Of a stretch of DNA of 64,000 bases, positions 11,153 through 21,485 are shown one piece after another. The stretch spans positions 2,487,976-2,551,975 of the forward strand of contig JAYKAV010003365.1 of NCBI GenBank assembly GCA_035582835.1, written 5' to 3'. A program made the position numbers and the translations under genes. The notes below the pieces were generated by a model that ran no database searches, had not been told where the DNA came from, and saw only the letters and a list, made by a program, of their open reading frames with translations. Numbering within the stretch: the stretch's first letter is position 1; every line of letters begins with the position of its first letter. The stretch is from Phoebastria nigripes (taxonomy: Eukaryota > Chordata > Aves > Procellariiformes > Diomedeidae).

Positions 11153-12645
11153 TTCTGCTGTTATTACATGCCTGATTTTTTATTCATATGTGTGTTAGTA
11201 TAAAACTGTTATTTAGCTATAGTATCAGATTTCTTTTCAATTATTTTAGTTAAAAATGTTCTGATTTTTTGAAAAGTAGTAGGAAAACTCCACTCACAAA
11301 GAAATTACATTGATCAAAATTTTAATACTAAAATCACAGTAGAAAACACCAAAAAAACCCCCGCTTTGATGATTTTTCAATGTAGTCCCTTGGGGAAGAA
11401 AATGCACGTCCTGAGAGGCAAGGTTATGGTAGTACTGTCATTCTCTGTGGGTGTGCATGCAGTCAATTTATTTCAGCCTTTCAGCTGTCAGAAAAGTGCA
11501 AAGTAAGTGGGAAATGACACAGAGCACTGATTTAGAACACTTTCATCTCTATATGGTCTGTTTTCGTTAGTGATCAAGAGAGAGGAAAGTAGTGGTTAGG
11601 CACTATCTGTACTACAAAGCAAACGCTGCGGAGGCTATATAGCACATGGTCTTTTGAATGACTCTATACCTCTAACTAGAAACAAACAAACACACAAAGC
11701 ACTGTATTTATTTGAGACTTTAACAGCTCCTTTGCAGCCATTTTGTACATAACAGGAAGCAAACCATTCCAATTTCCAGTGTGCTTTATCCTGAAGTATT
11801 TTCACCCAAGGGGTTAGTCACCATGTATTTTGTCTTACTTTTTACTTATTACATATTTGTAAAATGTAACAAGTCTTACTTACTTCTTGCATATTTGAGC
11901 CTTTATGAGGCAAGACATTATTTATTTACTATGCTGTTATTTGATTACTTAATAAACAGCTCACAGAGGCAAACAACAAGAAACCCAAACCCAAGAAGAC
12001 CAACACTGCATTTTCAATAGCAAGATCCCTTGGGAGCCAGGCTCTGGGATTTTCATAGCAGAAAAATGTGGTCATACCACTCAGAGGCATTGGCGGTGGC
12101 TGGGAGGGACTGGGAGGTGGTAGACATAATCCCAAACAAGGAGGAACTAGCGGAGAACCTGATGAAGTCAGGAGGATTAACACCGTATCTCTCCTGGGAA
12201 TTCATAGTTTTGAGTTCCCTTCCCTTCGTGAAACATCTGGTTGCCTTTCTTCAGGGAGGATGGCCTGCAGTTGCCTCTCTCCAAGTAAGCAAAGAAGGTC
12301 CACTTTGCAACTTCTACTCTTTCAGGGAAAGAAAGACACGAGTCTTGCAGTTCACTGCTATTCCTTAGCACTGCCAGCCACTGCTGGGTGCAGGGTTTGG
12401 TACTGGACATGCCTTTAATTCCAAAGGTGTGAAATATTACCTTCAGTCAATTTGACAAGCATTTTTCTTCCAGAATTTAGCCTTCAAACCACAAATATCG
12501 GCAGCAAATACCACACAAATCTTTAAAATTGGGCAGTGGGTAGGACCTGCTGCTTTTAATTCTTTTTTAACCTTTGCTAAACTGCTGTTCTTTAAATTGC
12601 TGCTTAATTTCCTTCTCCAGCATTATCAGTTGTTGGGGTTTTGCA
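11153..12645. other. Unique sequence, no recognised gene
   Basis: Overlapping frames at 11929-12183 (-), 12030-12368 (+), 12068-12418 (+) and 12177-12410 (-) compete for the same DNA and none resembles a known domain, so they are likely chance. Nothing else beyond AT-rich unique sequence. Confidence 0.45.
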
Positions 12646-12665
12646 TGTTTGTTTGTTTGTTTCTT
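12646..12665 (+). repeat. Short (GTTT)n microsatellite
   Basis: Four to five GTTT units immediately upstream of the GC-rich duplicated unit. It marks a sharp change in composition from AT-rich to GC-rich. Confidence 0.75.
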
Positions 12666-12706
12666 CTCACCGGAATGGTGGAATAGCCATGTCACAGTAA
12701 TGCACC

Positions 12707-12795
12707 AGCCCTGATGATGTCATGGTCACATCATGACAGGCAGCCACCAGCTCCTGGCATTAGTCCTGGTGATGTTGTGGCCGTGACAACAGCAG
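12707..12795 (+). repeat. Two 57-bp related units with an imperfect palindrome
   Basis: 'agccctgatgatgtcatgg' at 12707 is echoed as 'agtcctggtgatgttgtgg' 57 bp later. The first unit holds an inverted repeat with arms 'atgatgt' and 'acatcat' (about 12713-12733) and a CRE-like TGATGTCA. It sits just upstream of the TATA box at 12838, where a promoter-proximal element would lie. No function is proved. Confidence 0.5.
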
Positions 12796-13180
12796 GTAGA
12801 ATGTTGGTGGTTGGTGACATAGCCAGCCCTGGATGGGTATAAAAAGGACTGCACCAGCCCAGGCTGGCAGATGAGTAGCCGGGTGAGCGAGGACAGGGAG
12901 AAGAGGGCAGGAAGGCAGGGGCTGCCCATGGTGACGGAAGGTGGCTGCTCCTCCTTTGTTGCTTTTCCTATGTATTACAGCTGGATGCTCGGACAGGGAC
13001 GTTACCAGATCATGGCACGCTCTTGTGCTCTACCTTCTCTGCCACTCAGCCCGAGAATTGTCAACGCTCTACAGGACAGATAAGATAGCCCCAGCCTGTG
13101 CCCCATCACGTTTTTGCAGGGAGCTGGAAGCTCCCCACAGCTGTGGGCAAAGGGAGCTCCCCACCCATGTGGCTGGGCCC
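12740..13180 (+). repeat. GC-rich tandem duplicate, copy 1
   Basis: The first of two diverged head-to-tail units of about 440 bp. Anchors shared with copy 2 are 'ggcaggggctgccc' (12914 and 13353), 'ccactcagc' (13042 and 13474) and 'agctggaag' (13122 and 13575), giving offsets of 430-455 bp because of small indels. Copy 1 contains the TATA box. I do not recognise the unit as a named repeat. Confidence 0.75.
12838..12846 (+). promoter_or_regulatory. TATA box candidate
   Basis: TATAAAAAG is a near-perfect metazoan TATA element in an otherwise GC-rich stretch, with the CRE-like palindrome about 100 bp upstream. If real, initiation would fall near 12868. The second copy of the duplicated unit lacks the motif at the corresponding place, so only the first copy could be promoter-driven. 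Confidence 0.4.
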
Positions 13181-13630
13181 CACATGAGCTACTGGCACCG
13201 TCCCTAGTGAGGCAGTGGGCAGAATGCTGGTGGTGGCACATGTCGCATTGGGGTTGGTGGCATGGTTGGCCCAGGACAGGTGTCTCCTGGCTGTAAGGGA
13301 GATGTGGGATGGACAGCCATGGTGTGAGGCTGGGGGGAGCCCTGGGCAGGGAGGCAGGGGCTGCCCTGTGGCAACAAGGCAGTGCGCTCCCGTTGCTGGT
13401 TCTCCAGGCTTTGACAGCCACAGCCCCAGAGAGGGACACGACCAAGTCATAACGCACTCCTCTGCTTCTTCCACCACTCAGCTGGAAAGCGTAGCAGCTT
13501 TCTGCGAGGACATTGACCTCAGGATAAGGAAACACACGCGGCCCCAGTCTGTACTCTGTCACGATCCTGCAGGCAGCTGGAAGGTCCTTACAGCTGTGGA
13601 CAAAAAGGGAGCTCCACACCACCCACCTTC
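13181..13630 (+). repeat. GC-rich tandem duplicate, copy 2
   Basis: The second unit of the same duplication, collinear with copy 1. The 206-codon minus-strand frame at 13002-13622, the longest in the window, spans both copies. It therefore repeats internally after about 150 residues (an 'HSCKDLPAAC'-like block near its start and 'HSCGELPAPC' near its end). The plus-strand frame at 13215-13748 (177 codons) overlaps it. Neither resembles a known family, and high GC lengthens chance frames, so I do not call a gene. Confidence 0.7.
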
Positions 13631-13736
13631 TCTGTGTGAAACTTCTCTGTGTGCAACCTCCTTACAAAAATGTGAGGTAAAACTGGAATTTACTTCGCCA
13701 AGAAGACAAATCCCAAACTTCATCAGCATTGTTTGT

Positions 13737-13749
13737 AATAAAAAATAAA
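13737..13749 (+). terminator. Two overlapping-spaced AATAAA polyadenylation signals
   Basis: AATAAA occurs at 13737-13742 and again at 13744-13749, about 110 bp after the end of duplicate copy 2 and just at the return to AT-rich sequence. With the TATA box at 12838 they would bracket a transcript of roughly 0.9 kb. AATAAA is common by chance in AT-rich DNA, so this is suggestive only. Confidence 0.35.
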
Positions 13750-13759
13750 CTTCATCATC

Positions 13760-16640
13760 ATTAAACATATGTATTGAGAGTCACTATGAACTACATACTA
13801 GCACTAAAATTTCGGCCTTAGCTGTTTCCTGATGATTTTCTAGATGTTTGTTCTCCCAGAGATTGCAATCAAAATTTATTAATATCCATTGTTCAACCCT
13901 GAGGACGTATTTACACTTCTGTCTTTTCTATGCATAAAATATTGAAGTATAAACTTAGAGGCTGCTTCTGCACATACGTCTGGAGTGAATATCTTTCTGA
14001 AGAACTCCCTACACCTCACTCTAGACACTTGTAATGTAGAGGTCTACATCTGAGGCCAGGCTCCCTTTATAGTCAGTGGAAAGAAATACTCACAGGAGAT
14101 GATTCATCTGACCTGTTTCAGATATCTACGTGAGGACAAGATTAACCATGCCCTAGAAGTATCTATTTCCACTTCATTGTCTGTGGAGAACTCGCTGTGC
14201 TGCAAACATCTCAAGTTGGATGCAGTGAATCCTCCTCTTAATGCAAAGACCAATTATCCTGAGAAATCCCATGCTACTATCTGCCTTTGCTCCCTACCAA
14301 CACCACAAGGTTACAACCACTGCGAAGCTCAAAAGTTGTAGATGAACATCTTAATAGCAACATCCCTGGATTTCTATTCATGCATGAGGCCTGGCCCCCA
14401 TTTCCCCCAAGGGCTTGAGATACAAATGCTGTGGGTGTGGAGCTCCATGTAGGAGAGCTTTTACAGCGCAGGAAGGTGGAGGAGCTCCTCTGCTGCCGGC
14501 ATAGCTTTTGAGGTCTGCCACATGTACGTGTACAACCTTTGGATCTATGTATCACCCCTCCACAGGCCATGAGATCATACTGATAAGCTTGTCTCCTTTC
14601 TCCCTTCAATTCAAGCTCCAGGGATTGTAGCTTTAGGCATTGGCATGCTGCTTATGCCACCCTTCTATGCAGAGTCCTTGCACTTTACATCCCTTGCCTC
14701 AGTCCACTGGGACCATGAACTCCCTCAGGAGCCAGAACATATATTGGTGTCACAAGGTACTTCTGAAGAGTATGAAGTTTGTACACATACAGTCCCTGCA
14801 CCAAATGGTTTATGTGCTAAGAAGTTAGAGAAAGCGGAGTAAAAGGAATCACAACATGCCAATGTTTCAATATTAATTTGCAGGTGTGAGGAGGGTAAAA
14901 CTGGAGGGGGGGGGGAAGAAAGAAATATAATTAGAAATAATCCATTAGGTGTCATTTTTTCATACGAAACCCACCCATGCTCAGCAGAGTAAAAGCAAGT
15001 GTTCACCAATATTAAACCTCACAATACTATGTTTTCAAGCAAGACAGCCTAAGTGGCTCGCTCCGATAAAGTGTGGTGTTTCTGGCTGGAGGTTTGCTCA
15101 GCCAGCTCAGATCAGCTCTGATGTTTATTTACATGCACGCTGTTGTGAAATTGTTATGCTGTGAACAGAGGTGCTGGAGAAACTGTGAGACATTAATCTG
15201 CCCAATACTATTGTCATAAGTAGGCCCCGACCCTGTGGTCTGCTCAAGACAGGCAGACCCCTGTGCTGGGGCAAAACATGATGCAGGCTGGAGGTCTTAC
15301 ACAAGTAGCACAGCAAGGATGAGCTTACATTTCCGATTACGATTTCACAAATGTTTGTTTGTTGTTCTCTTTCCCAGAGAGCTGTGTTTGGCAATCCATG
15401 GACCAGCACACCAGGACTCCAACAAGATGGTGTGATAGTGGCCAGGCTTTTTTTGGAGAAATGGAAGCTGTGGTGTAGGATACTCCTCCTTTCCCAGAAG
15501 CTTCAGCATAGTTGACTTTCCTCTCAACAATGTTAGTCTGGCAGCACTCTTGCCTTGCCAGCAGCAGGTAAGGCTCTACTTGCTTAGGAAGGACAGCGAT
15601 TGTATTGTCTTTCTTCCTCTCTCCTGGACAGTGTTCCCAGGGTAGGTTGTGTCAACAGCATCTCAGGACAGTAAAACTTGGAGTAAATACCTCCTGGAGA
15701 TGGAGGGAAAGAGCTGCAGCTCTGGAATGATTGTTTTAGGCTATCTGCTGACTCAAGAAAGCGTATCTACATCTACATCACAGGNTGTTCACATCTCCAA
15801 AGTGTTTTATTGAGCAGTAAAAAGTAGAAAAGCATTCAGAAACAAGCCTGAGCCTGATGTAATTGGATGGTTCCAAAGCTGGAGCCCTGAACAAGAGCAG
15901 CTTGCTTAAATGCAGCCCCAGTTTCCCCTTCACATGAAATCAATCATATCCTTGCTATATTACAATAAAACTTACATGTCTTCATGTATGTATGTTTGAA
16001 ACCTCCTGCATCTTTCCCCCTACCTCCACCTATTCCTATGCCTCTGGTCCTTCATATTTTCTACAGAGGGAGTGTCTGATGTTTGGGAAATACTGGAATA
16101 AGCTAAAATGGGCTTATTCTTGTCACGTGTGTTTTTTCCTTCTCCAAGTTTATGAAGGCCAGACCAGGATTAAAAGACTTAGCTTCACATTCCTAAAAGC
16201 AGTGCAAAACTTTCCACCCAAATTAGCTGGCAACTCCTCTTTGGGTATCATGAACATAAAAATATGTTTTAAGAGATGAATCATCTCTGGACAGTTCAGG
16301 TGAGGAGTAGCAACTTGGTAGCAGCACAGATAGCTCTCAAGCTCATTTAATTATTGGAAACACAAGAGACAAACTCTCACCAGGCAGAGCTGCCTACATT
16401 TGGACAAACAAACAGCCTGTCTTTTTTGCATTCTCCTTACATTTGTTATTTGGACTCTGTCATGGCATTCAAATAGATATCAAATACTTGGGGTCAATAC
16501 AAAGGTCACAAAAAGCAATTATGTGCAAGTACCATCTAACTTCTCCTAGAACCGAACAGTGATGTGGAACGAAAACCACAATTCTGGGCTGTGCAGTCAT
16601 TTAAAATGAGTGAACACATTATTACATTGTATTCGTAAGT
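13760..16640. other. Unique non-coding sequence
   Basis: No gene recognised. A run of 10 G at 14906-14915 is the only strong low-complexity feature. Overlapping frames at 14277-14609 (-), 14640-14842 (+), 15125-15409 (-) and 15235-15435 (+) are mutually exclusive and featureless. Confidence 0.5.
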
Positions 16641-17224
16641 TAACAAGAGTCCTGGATGCACAAGTGGCATTTCCTCTGCTCACCCCCAAGCTCTCTCACA
16701 GCTCTTCTACAGATGTCTTATCTAAGGACAGTATTATTGTCCCTTGTAAGTGTTTTCATGACTCCCACTGCTGCAGGCTGCGAGGAACCTGCTCATGAGG
16801 AACTGAGACACACAAGGCTGGAGTCAAGAGGTTACTCGAGATGTGATCCCGACACTCAGGCACCTGACATGAGGCAGGCAGGGGTACGTTACAGTGAGTT
16901 TGAAACCCACCTGCACACCAAACAGGGAGCACCTGAGAGCTGCCCCATAGGAAATGAGTCTGTAACTCTACCCCGGCACTGTCCTGCAGAAAACAGGCCC
17001 CGAGCTGCCACAGCAACTTGTGAAATCTGCTTTAAAGCATAAGCCCTGAGCTCCCAAAATTCTTAAAAGTGCAGTCCCNGGTGTCTGTCTTCAGGGCAGA
17101 CGGACGGTCTGAGCCGCAACAAGAAACCGGCTGGAACGGCTGAAAAGCCTTCCCATGCCTTGCAGCACCCCTGTGCCACTGGGTGCTCGAGGGCTCCCAG
17201 GAGGATGGAGCCTGCCATGGAGCT
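16641..17224. other. GC-richer unique sequence, no gene recognised
   Basis: Composition rises relative to the flanks. Frames on both strands (16656-17042 + and 16756-17016 -) overlap and share no homology that I can see. Confidence 0.4.
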
Positions 17225-18230
17225 CAGCTTTTTTTTCCACGTATTTGCATGTGGCAGTCATTTAAATCTTTGATTGAAACAATCAGCTTGTCCAGGGCCG
17301 AGCTGTGATCCTCTGCCTCCACAAACAGCCCTGGTACTTCAAAGGGATGGCTGACATAAGTCAATTGCTCATGGCCCCAAAATCTTAAAGAGCTGGTTGC
17401 TCCTTTTCCCCTCCCCGTCTCTCACAAGGAGAAAGGCAGAAACTGAGTGAACCCCGTGCTGGAGGCAGGGAGGGGATGCCAGGCGTTACAAGCCAGGTGA
17501 CCCGTTGGCTGTCTCCCACCGGTGGCAGCCCAGCCTGCGCACCTCACAAGCCGCCCACAGCTGCCTCCCTCTCCCAAAAGGTGCTCAGCAGAGAGCGGCT
17601 CTTTATAGCGACCCGAGCCCAGAGGGGCAGGGAGGCCACAGACCCTTCTTCCCCTGACGCCCTCCATGTGGCGTCCCAGAGGGCCNGCGGCCCTCTGACA
17701 GCTAAAATGCCGGCTGCCCCAGGCAGTGTTTCACCATCGCTAATCCTTATGAAGTATCAGAACCTGAGCCTCATCCTATGTGGGCGCATCTCTGCCTTTC
17801 CATCAAATTAGCCTGAGCACGTGATATCACATTTATGCCATTTTATGCTGGCTTTCTCCTGGCTGTGAGAGCACAGATAATGCCAAGTCTGGAGCGAGGC
17901 CTGCTGATAAAGAGTGTAACCATCAAAAAATGTTACCACATTTAGGCTGGAGCCCTAAGGCTGTATTTACTGTACAGCTGAACTGCAGCCTCGGCCTAAC
18001 CTTTTCACCCCAAGGTGCCTCCTCATTTGGCAGAGAGAAATACACGTTTCTGGAAAGCTGTTCTCATTCTAAAAGATGTTTCTGAGAAAGGGCAGCCAAA
18101 CCGCCTCCTGAAGGTGCTGCCATTTATGAAGATGACCCAGGTCATTAGCTCAGCCTGGGACAACCAACTTTCAGACAGCTGAAGCCAGCTGAGCTGGGGT
18201 CCCCTGGAACGCTAAACAAATGCGTTATAC
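17225..18230. promoter_or_regulatory. Candidate conserved non-coding element cluster
   Basis: Several factor-binding motifs crowd here: a perfect octamer ATTTGCAT (17243-17250) followed by a TCF/LEF-type CTTTGAT (17268-17274); an E-box CACGTG (17818-17823) overlapping the perfect palindrome GTGATATCAC (17821-17830); and GATA-type sites AGATAA (17875-17880) and TGATAA (17905-17910). No repeat family covers the block and the look is that of vertebrate developmental enhancers in gene deserts. This is pattern judgement; conservation was not measured. Confidence 0.3.
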
Positions 18231-21200
18231 TGCAGGGCAGTCTTTATACCTGGCTTGATGGGTTTGCTTTTTGTTGTTACCAGATTCTTGGATGACTGTT
18301 GAAGACAATATCAAATCCGAACACATCAGCATGCACTGCTCATTTCTGATATGGAAAGGTTTTTTTGTTCACTTTAAGTGATCTATTTGGACTCATTTTT
18401 AGTCTTCCATTACTGGTGGGATTTGTAAAGATTGTTTCCTAAGTGAGTAATGAGGAGAACAGTCCTTGCCAGTATCCCTTGTGGGAGCAGTTGGCATAAA
18501 TTATTCTGTTCATGAGCAAATTAAGTAGCCACTGTTCCTCTGTGTTCTGGACATCTTCTGCATTCAGCATCACGAATAAAACATATGAGTACAGGTTGTA
18601 CTTCCCATTTCCAATATAAATGCTTTTTTTTTTTTCCTTCTGGTGAGCACACAGCAGAAATTGATTGTAATTAAAGAGAGAGAAATTGGCAGCAGCCTCA
18701 GCTCTTGCTTGGATCAATTTTCAATAACTCGAAGCTTGTCAAGATCTGTTTTCAACTCACAGGATGATCTGAGAGTGCTTGAAATGCCTCCTTTGCCATC
18801 TATTCTGTGGGTTTCAATACTTGCTTTTTTTTTTTTATTTGACTGCAGTAGGGTGCCAGTATCAAGACAGCTTGTCTCCTTTTGCTGAGTTGTGGGGCAG
18901 GAATTCGAGTGGGTGAGGTCTGAGGAGACATTGTTTAGCCTTGCAGTTTTGAAACTCTGTCTTCCTTAGATCTTTACTTTTCCCTTCATGTGTTTCCATT
19001 CACACCTGAATCATTCATTATACTGGCAAGCTGGGAAGATCCCTCTCTTCTTCAAGGTAACCACACATTTCTGAAGTAAATTATAGGTGTGGAGATTATA
19101 GAAATTTGTCGTCTAGGCACACACCCTGGCTCCTTTCCTTTTCCAAAGCATGTAATAATGATTTGTTTTTCTTTTTTTCCCCATAGCTAATGTATGCCTA
19201 ATGTGGGAACAGTTGTTTTCTTTGTTTTGATGGAACATTAAAGCAGGCTGTGTAACAAGGGAGGAAGTCTAAGAAGTGGCATTTTACTTTTAAACACAGC
19301 TTTGAAAATAAGTGGCAAGTCAGTGATTGTGCTGCATTGGTGTAATCGCCTTTGTGATTTTCTGCTGGACTGTCAGCTTAGACATAGATTAAGCATAGGA
19401 CAAAAGCCCAGAAGTCCCTTTTGAATTTTGGGCTTGAATGTCAATGTTCAAGGTCACCTCTCCTTTCCCACCCTGTGATGTTTTCAACCCAAGTTCTGAG
19501 TCCACTTTAGGAAAGGACAAATTAGCCATTGCCATGTTATTTTGACACAAAGCAATAGCAAAAATAGCTAACTAGCTGCTTTTATGATGCTGAAGCCATG
19601 AAATGCATTCTACCACTCAAACACGCTACGGAAGGATTCTGGTAGGATTGGAGGATGAAAACATGATGCCTCATTGGGAAATATTCATGTTCACGATTAT
19701 CATTCTCTCATACTTCTGAGACTTTAGTGTCCCATGCATAAAGAAATGGAAAAGATCCAACCCACTAATTTAAGTACAATACAAAACCCAGAAGGCAAAG
19801 CACCTGTTGGAGATGTTTCCACAGAAGTAGATGAGCTGTAGAACTGCCAGATAATGAGAAACTGGGGTGTAGTGGCAGGAGTACTTAGAGCTTGAGAAAA
19901 TATTTAGTGTTTGCAACCAGGTCTTGCTCATAGTCACTTGCAAGCAACAGCAGAAAGAATTCGTCTGCCAGCTCTCTCTCAGCCCTGTCTGTCAGACCTG
20001 ACCTCAGCAGATAAGAGTATTACATAAAGGATGAGGGCCAGGGCAATGAGAGAGGGAAATGAAACATAAGACTGAGGAGAACCCTTGACACAGAAAGCTT
20101 CAGAGGAAAAGTTTTGTCTCATTTTGTCCTCCACGGAAGAAAAAAACCAAAAAATGGGGAAAAGGGAAATAGAAAAGCGAAAGGAAGCATCCAAGTCAGA
20201 CATAGTAAAGAGCAGTTCTCTTTTACAATTTTTTTCTGATCAAATTTACTAAGCAAATAAAAACCCTTAGGTGCAGGTTTTTTTAGGGAAACACCTTGTC
20301 TCTGGGGAAAAAAAATATTTTCCCAAAGAACAAATTTAAAGATAATCACATGTTTTGTTGGAAGAATGTGGTCGAAAATGGTGAATGAACTGAGATTAAA
20401 AGAGGCAGCCGAAACAGGCAGAGACAAAAGAAGTCCGTGACCAGGACATTCAGGAAGAAAGGCACTGCTATGCCATGAGGCTGGTGCTGAAAATCATGTA
20501 TATGATCCACATCCTCTGCAGCTATGTTTCTGGAAACCCCAAACTGTGATACCTGGGAACAGACAAACTCTGAACAGCCAGCAGCAAAAGCTTTGCTAGC
20601 AAATTAGTCCCAAGCCTTTATTACAACAAAATTAAATGGGATATTTGGAGCCTAGAGGTAAAAGGGCATACAGCATACGGCACACTTCAGTTCTTTACTT
20701 CAGCAAATAATTATTTCAAATCCTTTATTCCAGAAAATGGACCTTTCAAATCCTTCCTTTGGAGCATCTGTGATGACCTAGATGCATTTGCTAATTGCTA
20801 TGTAATGGACTAAATGTGTTTATTAGGTTAAGTTTGTTTAACAGGGGGGAAATAAATGTTATTAAAGTTTGTTGTAGCCAGGAATGAAAATTGTAGTTCT
20901 TTTTCCCCCCTGCTCTCTCTACAGTGATAAATTCCAGAAAATACATCTCGGTTCCCTCCAGTCTGAGCCATCTACAGATGCATGTTTTCTTTCTATAACC
21001 AGCTGTAGCTAATTGCATCAGTGCCGCCTCTACTGCTGCACATGAAAAAGAAACCTGTAATTTATTGCAACAGACCATACTATTTCTGCTGTACATCTTG
21101 CCCATTCTGTCATTCCAGTGAACGGATTTCTCATGGTAAATTGGCAGTTCAGAAGTGGAAAACAACCTTGCTCAGAAGAAAGCTTTCAAAAACTCCTCCA

Positions 21201-21420
21201 TATGTTCTATCCAGATATTGATAAAAGAACAAACAGAAAACATATTGTTTATCTGTAGGACCATGATTTCCCCATCAGCCAAAGAAATACTGAGTCAAAT
21301 TCATGCCTCATGTACCTTTGTTGTAGCCAAGACAAGTACAGCACTCACGATAATGACCCATTCATTTTATTATTGCTTGAATGGCAACATGGTGGCTTGA
21401 AAAACATACACAGGTGAGGT
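18231..21420. other. Unique non-coding sequence with poly-T tracts
   Basis: Runs of 12 T at 18624-18635 and 18825-18836. No coding sequence recognised; frames at 19979-20427 and 20791-21165 are featureless. Confidence 0.5.
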
Positions 21421-21485
21421 GGTGCAAATTAGTGTCAAAATCAGTGGAGCTGTGCCAGTTTATACCAGCAACAGATCTGGCTCCA
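21421..21485 (+). repeat. Relic of an ancient amniote repeat (unassigned)
   Basis: 'aaaatcagtggagctgtgcc' and 'tttataccagc...atctggctcc' is a degenerate match to the same widespread reptile/bird motif recognised near 62.0 kb ('actggagttactcc...atttacatcac'). The two loci align over about 40 bp. Family name unknown to me. Confidence 0.4.
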
